This document shows positions 7,579 to 16,746 of a stretch of 64,000 bases of DNA, in pieces (positions within the stretch are counted from its first letter, which is position 1; the number at the start of each line of letters is the position of its first letter). A program made the position numbers and the translations under genes. Where the stretch lies: NCBI RefSeq assembly GCF_000421545.1, contig NZ_ATXF01000010.1:1-64000 (forward strand), written 5' to 3'. The DNA is from Agromyces italicus DSM 16388. Its GTDB lineage: Bacteria > Actinomycetota > Actinomycetes > Actinomycetales > Microbacteriaceae. Below the pieces are notes generated by a model. It worked only from the letters and a program-made list of their open reading frames with translations. It searched no databases and was not told where the DNA came from.

Positions 7579-9177
7579 CTACTCGGTGATGTCGATCTCG
7601 ACGAAGACCTTCGCGTCGATCGCCTCACGCACCCGCTCGAGCACCTCGGCGGGCACCGGCGAGTCGACCGTGAGCACGCTGAGCGCGGTTCCGCCGGCCT
7701 CGCGGCGGGCGATCTGCATGCCGGCGATGTTGATGCCGGCTTCGCCGAACTCCTGGCCGTAGACCGCGACGATGCCGGGGCGGTCGGTGTAGCTCATGAC
7801 GATGTGGTGCTTCGCGATCGGCACCTCGAGGTCGTAGCCGTCGATGCCGACGAGCTTCTCGGCCTGCTTCGGCCCGGTCAGCGTGCCCGACACCGACACC
7901 TGGGTGCCGTCGGCGAGCGCACCGCTGAGGGTGATGACGTTGCGGTACTCGGGGCTGTCGGCCTCGGTGATGAGGCGAACCTGCACCCCGCGCTGCTCGG
8001 CGAGGAGCGGCGCGTTCACGTACGACACCGACTCGGAGACGACGTTCGTGAACACGCCCTTCAGTGCGGCGAGCTTCAGCACGCTGACGTCGTAGTCGAC
8101 GAGTTCGCCGCGCACCTCGACGTCGAGGCTCGTGAGGCCGCCGTGCTCGCCGTGGGCGAGACCCGAGAACAGCTGGCCGAGCTTCTCGACGAGAGGGATG
8201 CCGGGGCGCACGTACGGGTCGATGACGCCGCCGGCGACGTTCACCGCGTCGGGCACGAGCTCGCCGGCGAGCGCGAGGCGCACCGACTTGGCGACCGAGA
8301 TGCCCGCCTTCTCCTGCGCGTCGTCGGTCGAGGCGCCGAGGTGCGGGGTGACGATGAGGTTCGGCAGGCCGATGAGCGGCGACTCCTTCGGTGGCTCCTG
8401 CACGAAGACGTCGAGGGCCGCGCCCGCGATCTCTCCGGCGACGAGCGCGTCGTGGAGAGCCTGCTCGTCGATGAGACCGCCGCGGGCGACGTTCACGACG
8501 TAGGCGGTCTGCTTCATCTTCTGGAGCTGCTCGGTGCCGATCATGCCGAGCGTCTCGGGCGTGCGGGGCATGTGGATCGTCACGAAGTCGCTGCGCTCGA
8601 GCAGTTCGTCGAGCGACACCGTCTGCACGCCGAGCTGCTGCGCGCGGGCCGCCGTGATGTACGGGTCGTAAGCGATGACCTCCATGCCGAACGCCTGAAG
8701 GCGCGCGGTGATGAGGGCGCCGATGCGGCCGAGACCGATGATGCCGACGGTCTTCTCGTAGAGCTCGGTGCCCGTGTACGAGGAGCGCTTCCACTGGCCG
8801 GCCGAGAGCGAGACGTGCCCGGCGGGGATGTGGCGGGCGAGGCTCAGGATGTGGCCGATCGTGAGCTCGGCGGCCGAGATGATGTTCGACGTCGGCGCGT
8901 TCACGACCATGACGCCGGCCGTCGTCGCCGACTTCACGTCGACGTTGTCGAGGCCGACGCCCGCACGGGCGACGACCTTGAGCTTCGGTGCGGCGGCGAT
9001 CGCCTCGGCGTCGACCTGGGTGGCCGAGCGGATGAGGATGGCGTCGGCATCGGCGAGCGACGACAGCAGCGCCGGTCGATCGGTGCCGTCGACCCGACGG
9101 ATCTCGAAGTCGGGCCCGAGGGCGTCGACGGTGGCGGGCGAGAGTTCTTCGGCGATCAGCACGACCGGCTTTGACAC
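7579..9177 (-). CDS. serA: D-3-phosphoglycerate dehydrogenase
   Basis: This 532-residue NAD-dependent enzyme catalyses the first committed step of serine synthesis. The order is substrate-binding domain, NAD-binding Rossmann domain (VGIIGLGRIGALI), the catalytic arginine and histidine regions (VNVARGGLIDE and TPHLGAST), an intervening ASB domain and a C-terminal ACT domain (SYTDRPGIVAVYGQEFGEAGINIAGMQ split across its two halves). That is the long type-I form, which in mycobacteria is inhibited by serine through the ACT domain. Translation starts at a GTG preceded by GAAGGA. It stands alone, with a hairpin-rich spacer downstream. Confidence 0.96.
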   Translation of the reverse strand: MSKPVVLIAEELSPATVDALGPDFEIRRVDGTDRPALLSSLADADAILIRSATQVDAEAIAAAPKLKVVARAGVGLDNVDVKSATTAGVMVVNAPTSNIISAAELTIGHILSLARHIPAGHVSLSAGQWKRSSYTGTELYEKTVGIIGLGRIGALITARLQAFGMEVIAYDPYITAARAQQLGVQTVSLDELLERSDFVTIHMPRTPETLGMIGTEQLQKMKQTAYVVNVARGGLIDEQALHDALVAGEIAGAALDVFVQEPPKESPLIGLPNLIVTPHLGASTDDAQEKAGISVAKSVRLALAGELVPDAVNVAGGVIDPYVRPGIPLVEKLGQLFSGLAHGEHGGLTSLDVEVRGELVDYDVSVLKLAALKGVFTNVVSESVSYVNAPLLAEQRGVQVRLITEADSPEYRNVITLSGALADGTQVSVSGTLTGPKQAEKLVGIDGYDLEVPIAKHHIVMSYTDRPGIVAVYGQEFGEAGINIAGMQIARREAGGTALSVLTVDSPVPAEVLERVREAIDAKVFVEIDITE

Positions 9178-9276
9178 GAACGGTTCCTTCGGAGCGATGC
9201 GCGTGCGAGACGCGCGAGGGGAAGCGCCTACGCCAGTGGGGGCGCCGTTACCCCGCCAACCCTACTGGAGTGTTGC

Positions 9277-9301
9277 GCGCCGTCGCGTACTGTGACGGCG
9301 C
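9277..9301. terminator. Hairpin between serA and the downstream minus-strand pair
   Basis: GCGCCGTC at 9277-9284 pairs perfectly with GACGGCGC at 9294-9301 around a 9-base loop. It lies 27 bases past the stop of the 9328-9708 gene, where a terminator is expected. There is no T-tract, so termination is only likely. Confidence 0.4.
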
Positions 9302-9327
9302 ACGACGTCGCCGAGCGGGCGAACCGC

Positions 9328-9708
9328 TCAGACGACGACGCCGCCGAGCTGCCCGAGGAGCACGGTGAGACCGAGGAACAGCGCGGCCGAGACGCAGAGG
9401 CCCGCGAAGTACAGCGCGATGCGCGCGAGGACGCCTCGGCGGCGCCCCAGCGCGAACGCCGCGGCGAAGCACCCGAGCGGGGCGAGGAGCGCGACGATCA
9501 TGACGGCCCAGCCGACCGCCGTGAACGAGAGGCCGATGCCGAGCAGTTGCACGATGCTCTCGACCACCTCCCACACGTCGTACGCGTAGAAGAGCCCGAA
9601 GACGACCGCGAGCGAGGCATCGAGCCAGAGCGGCAGGTACGGCGCGGGGGCGGATGCCTCGGGCTCGGCCCCTGCGGGGACGTCGGCTGCGGCGGATGCG
9701 GCGGTCAT
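9328..9708 (-). CDS. Small membrane protein of unknown function
   Basis: A 126-residue protein with an Ala/Pro/Glu-rich N-terminal stretch of about 25 residues and three to four hydrophobic segments (from about residue 28). The start is the ATG overlapping the stop of the upstream gene (ATGA, 9708-9705); the frame stays open further upstream but inside that gene. It is probably translated by coupling with its neighbour, also a small membrane protein with an acidic N-terminus, suggesting the two act together. I recognise no catalytic motif. Confidence 0.7.
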   Translation of the reverse strand: MTAASAAADVPAGAEPEASAPAPYLPLWLDASLAVVFGLFYAYDVWEVVESIVQLLGIGLSFTAVGWAVMIVALLAPLGCFAAAFALGRRRGVLARIALYFAGLCVSAALFLGLTVLLGQLGGVVV

Positions 9709-10202
9709 GCGGTCACTCCGAAGATGAAGGGCAACGGCGCCAGCACGACGGCCCCCACCACGAGCCAGACGAGCCGGGAGCGGGCGGTGCGGGCACCGCG
9801 CAGCGCGAGCACGAACCACAGCGGGGCGGCGAGCACGGCGAGCCAGAGGCCGAGACTGTACATGAAGTCGCCGACGATGCTCGTGCCGGGCGTCGCCGTG
9901 CGGAGCGCCGTGATGATCCAGCCGATCGTGTAGAGCAGGTAGACCCCGCCGAGCACTCCGAGCACGACGAGCTCGACCGAGCCGGTCTGGGGTGCGCCGG
10001 GCGCCGCGGCATCGTGGCTGTCGCTTTCGCTGGCGTCGGCGTCGGCGTCGGCGGCTGCGGCCCCGGTCGCGGGTGCCGCCGTCGCCGCGCCGCCCTTCAG
10101 CGGAACCGGGCTGCCGACGGCCTTCCAGCCGGGCGCGAGCGTCGCATCGTCGTCACCCTCCCAGCGCAGGGCTTCGTCGTCGGCATCGGGGTCGGGGCGC
10201 AT
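9705..10202 (-). CDS. Membrane protein with acidic N-terminal tail, unknown function
   Basis: A 165-residue protein. Residues 1-75 are acidic and low-complexity (ALRWEGDDDATLAPGW, then Ala/Asp-rich), followed by three hydrophobic segments. Proteins starting with an R-W-x-G-D-D-D-x-T-L motif are common in Microbacteriaceae; I do not know a tested function. The start ATG has both a GGAGG six bases upstream and a TAGGCT -10-like box that overlaps the stop codon of cutC. It is coupled by an ATGA overlap to the next small membrane gene. Confidence 0.7.
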   Translation of the reverse strand: MRPDPDADDEALRWEGDDDATLAPGWKAVGSPVPLKGGAATAAPATGAAAADADADASESDSHDAAAPGAPQTGSVELVVLGVLGGVYLLYTIGWIITALRTATPGTSIVGDFMYSLGLWLAVLAAPLWFVLALRGARTARSRLVWLVVGAVVLAPLPFIFGVTA

Positions 10203-10211
10203 GCCTCCAGC

Positions 10212-10973
10212 CTAGCCACGCAGGGGTGCCGCGGGCACTGCGGAGGCGGCCGCGATCGCTGCGGCGACGAGCGCCGCATCGGTCTCGTCGAAGCCGTCGA
10301 CCCCGCCGCCCGGGCCGCTCGCACCACCGCGCAGCGCCCGGCCACGTGCCGACAGGTGCACCGCGTCGACCCCGGCCGCCGTGAGCGCCGCGATGTCGTC
10401 GAGCTGTACGCCGCCACCCGCCATGATCTCGATGCGGCCGCCGGCCGCCGCCGCCATGTCGGTGAGCGCGCCGAGCCCGGTGCGGCAGTCGGGCGCACCG
10501 CCAGAGGTGAGCACGCGGCGAACGCCGCGCCCCGCGAGCGCGGCAACCGAGCCGAGCGGGTCGGCCGAGGCATCCACCGCCCGGTGCACCGTGACGTCGG
10601 CGTCGCCGGCTGCCTCGACGAACCGCGCGATCGCGTCGAAGTCGAGCTCGCCCGCATCGGTGAGCGCGCCCACGACGACGCCGTCGGCGCCTGCTGCGAC
10701 CGCCGCCCGGATCTCGCGGAGGATCGTGCGCTGCTCGTCCGCGTCGTAGACGAAGCCGCCGCCGCGCGGGCGCACAAGCACGTGCACGAATCCCCTCGCG
10801 CCGGCGTCGCGCGCTGCGTCGACCGCAGCCTCGACGAGCCCGGCCGAGGGCGTCAGCCCGCCGAGGCCGAGGGCCTGGCAGAGCTCGATGCGTGCGGCTC
10901 CATGTTCGAGGGCGATGCGCGCGCCTGCGGCATCCTGGACGGCGATCTCGACGGGGAGCAGTGGGGCGACCAT
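10212..10973 (-). CDS. cutC: CutC-family protein (putative copper homeostasis)
   Basis: A 253-residue TIM-barrel protein matching the CutC family: PVEIAVQDAAGARIALEHGAARIELC at the start, then GGLTPSAGLVEAA, FVHVLVRPRGGGFVY, VVGALTDAGELD, VTVHRAVDAS, VLTSGGAPD and IMAGGGVQLDDI. The family was named for copper tolerance in E. coli, but the biochemical role is unproven and a metal role here is only by homology. The start follows TACGCT by seven bases (10981-10986), so the mRNA is probably leaderless. It heads a short minus-strand run with the two small membrane genes and diverges from the secreted protease gene. Confidence 0.88.
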   Translation of the reverse strand: MVAPLLPVEIAVQDAAGARIALEHGAARIELCQALGLGGLTPSAGLVEAAVDAARDAGARGFVHVLVRPRGGGFVYDADEQRTILREIRAAVAAGADGVVVGALTDAGELDFDAIARFVEAAGDADVTVHRAVDASADPLGSVAALAGRGVRRVLTSGGAPDCRTGLGALTDMAAAAGGRIEIMAGGGVQLDDIAALTAAGVDAVHLSARGRALRGGASGPGGGVDGFDETDAALVAAAIAAASAVPAAPLRG

Positions 10974-11157
10974 TCTCGACAGCGTAGCGGGCGCGACGGG
11001 GCACGCCTCGATGCCGCCGAACGCTCACGCGGAGGCACTCGCGAACCGGCGGTAATTCGCCAGTAATGGCACGCCGGTAGCGTGCCGCCATCCCGCGTTC
11101 GACGACGACGTCGCCCCGCGCGGGCCGGAGCCGTCAACCGTCCTGAAGGAATACGAC

Positions 11158-13728
11158 ATGCACAAGCCAAGAACCGCCCGAGCATGGGTGGCCTCGCTCG
11201 CGTCCGCCGCCGCGGCCGCCGCGTTCGTCATCGCCGCACCGCCGGCCCTCGCCGCCCCCGCCGGTGCCGGCGCCGACAAGATCGATGCGGCCGTGATCGA
11301 CGCCGCGCAGCGCGGCGAGCAGACCGCCTTCTACATCGTGCTCACCGAGAAGGCCGACCTCTCGGGCGCCCGCAAGGCGAAGGGCCACGAGAAGAAGGCG
11401 ACGCTCGCCTACGAGTCGCTGACCGCGACCTCTGCGAGCACGCAGCGCCCGCTGCGGAACTTCCTCGACAAGCACGACGTCGAGTACCAGCCGTTCTGGA
11501 TCACGAACACGATCCGCGCGACCTCGTCCGACGTCGAGCTCATCGAAGAGCTCGCCTCCCGCAAGGACGTCGCGCAGATCGTGCCCGAGCAGACGCACGC
11601 CCTCGACGACACGGTGATCGAAGGCTCGACCGATGCGGGCGTGGCCGCGACGGTCGACGGGGCGGTCGTCACCGCAGAAGCGCCCGTCGAATGGGGCATC
11701 GCCGACATCAAGGCCGACCAGGTCTGGTCGCAGTACGGCGTCGACGGCGAGGGCATCGTCATCGCGAACATCGACAGCGGCGTGCAGTACGACCACCCCG
11801 CGCTCGTCGCGAACTACCGCGGCAACCTCGGCGACGGCTCGTTCTCGCACGACTACAACTGGTACGACCCGACCGGGGTCTGCACCACCGCGGCCCCCTG
11901 CGACAACAACAACCACGGCACTCACACCATGGGCACGATGGTCGGCGCGGGCGGCATCGGCGTCGCGCCGGGCGCGACCTGGATCAGCGCGAAGGGATGC
12001 GAGGGCCGCTCCTGCACCGACGGATTCCTGCTGCAGGCCGGCCAGTGGATGCTCGCCCCGACCGACCACAACGGGCAGAACCCCCGCCCCGACCTCTCAC
12101 CCGACATCATCAACAACTCGTGGGGCGGCAGCGACGACCAGTGGTTCTACGCCGACCTCATCGAGGCGTGGAACTCGGCCGGCATCTTCGAGGCCTTCGC
12201 CGCGGGCAACGACGGCGACGGCGTGACCTGCTCGACGACGGCCGCCCCCGGTGGCCGCGGCGACGTGTACGGCGTCGGCGCGTACGACGTGAACGGCAGG
12301 ATCGCCTCGTTCTCGGGCTTCGGTCCCTCCCCCGTCGACGGGTCGCAGCGCCCCGACATCACCGCTCCGGGTGTGAACGTGCGCTCGGCGGTCTCGGGCG
12401 GCCGTTATCAGTCGATGAACGGCACCTCGATGGCGACGCCGCACCTCGCGGGCGCGGTCGGCCTGCTGTGGGCCGAGGCGCCGAGCCTCATCGGCGACAT
12501 CGAGGGCACGCAGGCACTGCTGAACGACGCCGCGCGCGACGTCGACGACACCCACTGCGGCGGCACCCCCGCCCGCAACAACGTCTGGGGCGACGGCATG
12601 CTCGACGTGCTCGCCACCGTGGATGCGGCACCGCACACGCGGGCGATCATCACCGGCACTGCGACGGATGCCGCGACCGGCGCCGCGCTCGCGAACCTCA
12701 CCGTGCGCGTCACGGGCGACGGCTTCGACCGCACGACGACGACCGACGTGAACGGCGCATACCGCGTGGTGCTGCCGGCCGGCACGTTCACCTTCGAGCT
12801 GAGCGGGTACGGCTACGCGCCGCTCGTCGACGAGGGCTACGTGGTCACGGCAGGGTCCGACGCGGTGCACGATCTCGCGCTGAACGCGGTCGCGCACCAC
12901 AGTGTCACCGGCGTCGTCCGCGACGTCGTCGGCGCACCGCTCGCCGGCGTCACCGTCACGCTCGAGAACACCCCCGTGTCCGCCGTCTCGACCGACGCCG
13001 AAGGCCGGTACACCCTGCCCGAGGTCGCCGAGGGCTCGTTCTCGCTCGCCGCGACGCCTGCGGCACCGGTGCTCTGCAACGGCATCTCGCGTGCGGCGCT
13101 CACCGTCGGCGCCGACCTCGTCAACGACATCGACCTGCCCGCCCGCACCGACGCGGCCGGCACCTCGTGCCTGCCCGCGAGCTACTCGTGGATCAAGGGC
13201 ACGTCGAAGGTCGCGATCTCGGGCGATGAAGACGCGAAGACGATCGCACTGCCGTTCCCGGTGACCCACTACGGCACCAGCTACACCTCGGCCGCCGTCA
13301 CGACCAACGGCCTCGTGAACTTCGTCGCACCGCGCGTGGGCGACTACGCGAACACCGCGCTGCCGACCGCGACCGCGCCGAACGGCATCATCGCCGCGTA
13401 CTGGGACGACCTCGTGATCGACAAGAAGGCGAGCGTGCAGACCGCGACGACCGGCACGGCAGGCGCCCGTCGCTTCGCGATCGTCTGGAACAACGCCGCG
13501 ATCGCCGACGACCCGAGCGTGCGCCTCTCATTCGAGGTGGTCTTCGACGAGAAGACCGGCGCCGTCACCCTTCAGTACAAGGATGTCGCGGGTTCCGCGC
13601 TCGAGCGCGGATCGTCGGCGACGATCGGCATCGAGGACGCCGCCGGCACCGACGCCCTGCAGTACTCGTTCAACCAGGCCGTCGTCACCGACGGCTCTGC
13701 GATCAGCTTCATCCGAAAGGGAGCATGA
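11158..13728 (+). CDS. Secreted subtilisin-like serine protease (S8) with carboxypeptidase-regulatory-like repeats
   Basis: An 856-residue exported protease. A signal peptide ends near AALAAPPALA-AP (about residue 31), followed by an I9-like inhibitor prodomain (about 45-140). The catalytic triad is Asp206 (ANIDSGVQYDH), His253 (NNHGTHTMG) and Ser424 (NGTSMATPH), with the oxyanion Asn in IINNSWGG near 319-320; the pattern resembles bacillopeptidase F. Two carboxypeptidase-regulatory-like beta-sandwich repeats follow (about 495-570 and 580-650) and a C-terminal domain of about 170 residues lies beyond. The ATG has a GAAGGA site. The stop overlaps the start of the next gene, also secreted, so the two are made together. 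Confidence 0.92.
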   Translation: MHKPRTARAWVASLASAAAAAAFVIAAPPALAAPAGAGADKIDAAVIDAAQRGEQTAFYIVLTEKADLSGARKAKGHEKKATLAYESLTATSASTQRPLRNFLDKHDVEYQPFWITNTIRATSSDVELIEELASRKDVAQIVPEQTHALDDTVIEGSTDAGVAATVDGAVVTAEAPVEWGIADIKADQVWSQYGVDGEGIVIANIDSGVQYDHPALVANYRGNLGDGSFSHDYNWYDPTGVCTTAAPCDNNNHGTHTMGTMVGAGGIGVAPGATWISAKGCEGRSCTDGFLLQAGQWMLAPTDHNGQNPRPDLSPDIINNSWGGSDDQWFYADLIEAWNSAGIFEAFAAGNDGDGVTCSTTAAPGGRGDVYGVGAYDVNGRIASFSGFGPSPVDGSQRPDITAPGVNVRSAVSGGRYQSMNGTSMATPHLAGAVGLLWAEAPSLIGDIEGTQALLNDAARDVDDTHCGGTPARNNVWGDGMLDVLATVDAAPHTRAIITGTATDAATGAALANLTVRVTGDGFDRTTTTDVNGAYRVVLPAGTFTFELSGYGYAPLVDEGYVVTAGSDAVHDLALNAVAHHSVTGVVRDVVGAPLAGVTVTLENTPVSAVSTDAEGRYTLPEVAEGSFSLAATPAAPVLCNGISRAALTVGADLVNDIDLPARTDAAGTSCLPASYSWIKGTSKVAISGDEDAKTIALPFPVTHYGTSYTSAAVTTNGLVNFVAPRVGDYANTALPTATAPNGIIAAYWDDLVIDKKASVQTATTGTAGARRFAIVWNNAAIADDPSVRLSFEVVFDEKTGAVTLQYKDVAGSALERGSSATIGIEDAAGTDALQYSFNQAVVTDGSAISFIRKGA

Positions 13729-16664
13729 TGTTCACCCGCACACAACGCCGAGCGATCGGCATCACCGCCGCCTGCGCGGCCGTCGCGATGACGTTCGGCA
13801 TGGTTTCGCCGGCGTACGCGGCAGAAGGCACCGACCTGCTCGTGCTCACGCCCGAACAGGTCGACGACCTGACCGCCCGCGCGCAGGCCGACGTCTACCG
13901 CGACGGCCCGGCCGGCGCGACGACCGAGCCCGACGCCGCCACCACCGGCGCCGAGATCGGCACGGGCGGCACCGCCGAGCCCGGCACCGAGCCCGAGGCA
14001 TCCGACGGCGGGAACGAACTGCTCGCCGAGACCGAAGCCACCACCTGGAAGCACACCGTGCGGGCGTCGGTCGAGGGCAACTACGGCATGGCCGTGACCG
14101 CTCCCGTCGCCGGCGGCGGCGACGACTACTTCGCGATCGATTCGCTCGGCATGCTGCAGCGGCGCACCGCCGACGGCGCCGAGGTCTGGCGGCGCGACAA
14201 CACGTCGTGGTACACCGAGTGGGGTGTGAAGCCCGCTCGACCGTGGCAGCTCGAGCCGTTCCCGGCGCGCATCGTCGTCGGCTATAACGCGATCAGCCCG
14301 TTCACGCCCGCGTCCGAAGACGGCTTCGCGACCGGCGACCTCACCGGTGACGGCGTCGCCGACCTGGTCTTCAGCGCATCGGTGGGAGCGAGCCCCTACC
14401 GGCCGATGCAGGGCGCGCTGTCGACCGGCACCTTCGTCACGATCGTCGACGGCGCCGACGGCCACACACTGTGGTCGAAGCTCTACGCGGCGATCTACTC
14501 GCTCGAGCTCGTCGACGGCACGCTCGTCGTCGCCGACTCGCCGTACTTCAACATCAACGCGCCGTCCGGCTCGAAGATGACGATGAGCGGCCTCACGTTC
14601 GCCCCGGCGGGCGACGAACTCGAGGTCGCATCGACGTGGACGTACGACCCGGATGCTCCGCGGGCGTCGGGATGGGCCGACCTCGAGCCGATCGGCGATG
14701 GCCTGCTCGCCGCGTCGTGGGATCGCCGCAAGGACGCGCTCGCCACGATGCCGAGCGGCAACACGCTCGTCATCGATACCGCCACGGGCGAGGTCGAGTG
14801 GACGGCGACCGACCGCCTGTACTCCCGTCAGCTGCGCCTCGACGCCTCGCGCGACCGCCTCGTGGCACTCGAACAGTCCGACCCGAACGAGGGCGTGCAG
14901 TACCAGATCGTCTCGTACGCCCTCGACGACGGCGCCCGCGAGGTGCTCGACACCCGCGTCAACGCGATGCCGCTCGCCTCGGCGATCGGCGACCTCGGCG
15001 GCTCGACGGCCGGCGAGATCGTGGTGAACGAGGCAACGCTCGACGGTTCGATGACCCTCAACGCCACCACGACCCGAGCCCTCGACGGCGACTCCGGCTC
15101 GCAGCTCTGGTCGCGCACCCTCAAGCGCGATCCCGACAACCTGAGCGACGGAATCCTGGGCTGGGGCGTGCAGATCGCCGACGGCCGAGTCATCGTCAAC
15201 TACCGCGACGACGCGGCTGCGGAGACGGCCGACAATCGCGGCGGTTCGTGGTACGGACGCATCACCGCCCTCGCCGGCAACAACGGTGCGGTCAAGTGGG
15301 AGCACACCGGCACCGCGGCCTCGCAGCTGTGGTCGCAGGTCATCACCGAGGGGAAGGGCACCCGAGTCCGCACCGTCGACACACTCCAGAACGTGCGCAC
15401 CTTCAACCTCGGCTCGGGCAAGGAGGTCGGCGTCACGCCGCTCCCGGCCGACTCGTCGTCGGCGACCGCGATCGACATCACCGGCGACGGTGCCGACGAC
15501 CTCGTGGTCGGCGGCAACTCGCAGGGTGTCTTCGCCTACGACGGCCGCGCCCTCGTCGACGGTGAGCGGGTGCCGCTGTGGACCGCGACCGTTCCCGGCT
15601 CGGTGCACAAGCTCGTGCTCGCCGACGTGACCGGCGACGGCCGCGACGAGATCGTCGTCGCCGCCGACACCGCGGCCGCCGTGATCGACGCGAGCAGCGG
15701 CAAGGTGCTCCGCACGTTCGACGGCGACGGCCAGTTCGTGCGCACGGTCGCCGCCGCCGACCTCGACGACGACGGCAAGGCCGAGGTGGTGCTGTCGACC
15801 GATGCGGTACACGCCTACCACGGCGACGGCAAGCTCGCGTGGAGCTACGCACCGCAGGACGGCGTCGTGTTCGGCGACGTCTCGTTCGGCGACGGAAGGG
15901 TCTACGCCGAGTACGAGACCCGCAACGCGCTCGCGCTCGCCGAGCCCGGCGCCCTCGGCGGCGTCGCGCTCGACGGCGACACGGGTGCGGTGGTGTGGGA
16001 GACTGCGGCGCCGGCCACCCCCACCGAACTCGGCTTCGCCGGCCCGGTGCGTGGCGTCGGGATGCGCGCGGCGACGTTCGCCTCCCCCGAGATCCCGTAC
16101 GCCGACGGTCACGCCGTCGTCTTCACGTGGACCGCGAGTGCCGCAACGCCCGGTGCCCCGCCGAAGATGTTCATGGAGATCCGCGACGGCCGCACCGGTG
16201 AGGTGCTGCACACCGCGAGCCTCGGGGGTGTGCACAACCTCAACAACTGGGTGACGGCGCCCGAGGGCCTCGTCGCCGGCTCGACCGCCGCGTTCCGCAC
16301 CTTCGGCGCGAACGGCGACGACGCGGTCATGCTCGCCTTCGCGACGTTGGAGGTCGCCGGGTTCGCCACGACGCCGAGCGGAGAGCGCATCCTCGTCGCC
16401 TCGACCGACGGCGGCATGAGTTCGCTGCCCGCCTCCGCGCTGGTGAACTCGCCCTCGCATGTGAGCATGGCGGCGACCGTCGGCGTCGTGGGCGGGCGCG
16501 AGCTCGCGCTCGCCGACCTCGACGGTGACGGACGGGTCGAGATGATCTCGCTGAACTTCGACGCACGCGGGGCCGACCGCACCGCAGGGCTCCACGGTTC
16601 GGCGTACTCCTCGCCGTTCACGGCGATGCGGCAGTTCGTGGTCGCGACGGTCGACGCGCTCTGA
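13725..16664 (+). CDS. Secreted FG-GAP/PQQ-type beta-propeller protein
   Basis: A 979-residue exported protein with a signal peptide (cleavage near SPAYAAEG, residue 33), an acidic Thr/Glu-rich linker (about 55-100), then a propeller made of repeated blades. Calcium-binding-like D-x-T/D-G-D-G-x-x-D loops are visible in GDLTGDGVADLV, DITGDGADDLV, DVTGDGRDEIV, DLDDDGKAEVV and DLDGDGRVEMI, and PQQ-like strands such as TGEVEWTA and GAVKWEH lie between. No enzyme active site is evident. It starts at ATGATG overlapping the protease stop (13725 or 13728), after GGGAG. Coupling to the protease suggests it binds the protease, its substrate or the cell surface; this is an inference. Confidence 0.85.
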   Translation: MMFTRTQRRAIGITAACAAVAMTFGMVSPAYAAEGTDLLVLTPEQVDDLTARAQADVYRDGPAGATTEPDAATTGAEIGTGGTAEPGTEPEASDGGNELLAETEATTWKHTVRASVEGNYGMAVTAPVAGGGDDYFAIDSLGMLQRRTADGAEVWRRDNTSWYTEWGVKPARPWQLEPFPARIVVGYNAISPFTPASEDGFATGDLTGDGVADLVFSASVGASPYRPMQGALSTGTFVTIVDGADGHTLWSKLYAAIYSLELVDGTLVVADSPYFNINAPSGSKMTMSGLTFAPAGDELEVASTWTYDPDAPRASGWADLEPIGDGLLAASWDRRKDALATMPSGNTLVIDTATGEVEWTATDRLYSRQLRLDASRDRLVALEQSDPNEGVQYQIVSYALDDGAREVLDTRVNAMPLASAIGDLGGSTAGEIVVNEATLDGSMTLNATTTRALDGDSGSQLWSRTLKRDPDNLSDGILGWGVQIADGRVIVNYRDDAAAETADNRGGSWYGRITALAGNNGAVKWEHTGTAASQLWSQVITEGKGTRVRTVDTLQNVRTFNLGSGKEVGVTPLPADSSSATAIDITGDGADDLVVGGNSQGVFAYDGRALVDGERVPLWTATVPGSVHKLVLADVTGDGRDEIVVAADTAAAVIDASSGKVLRTFDGDGQFVRTVAAADLDDDGKAEVVLSTDAVHAYHGDGKLAWSYAPQDGVVFGDVSFGDGRVYAEYETRNALALAEPGALGGVALDGDTGAVVWETAAPATPTELGFAGPVRGVGMRAATFASPEIPYADGHAVVFTWTASAATPGAPPKMFMEIRDGRTGEVLHTASLGGVHNLNNWVTAPEGLVAGSTAAFRTFGANGDDAVMLAFATLEVAGFATTPSGERILVASTDGGMSSLPASALVNSPSHVSMAATVGVVGGRELALADLDGDGRVEMISLNFDARGADRTAGLHGSAYSSPFTAMRQFVVATVDAL

Positions 16665-16680
16665 TCCTGCGCACGGCGTC

Positions 16681-16716
16681 GCCGGCCCCCTGTCCCGTCC
16701 CGGGCAGGGGGCCGGC
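16681..16716 (+). terminator. Strong G/C hairpin after the propeller gene
   Basis: GCCGGCCCCCTG (16681-16692) pairs perfectly with CAGGGGGCCGGC (16705-16716) around a 12-base loop, 17 bases after the stop codon. No U-tract follows, as is common in high-G+C actinobacteria. Confidence 0.75.
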
Positions 16717-16746
16717 TGGCGTCGGCGGCCGAGTACCCTCGGATGC

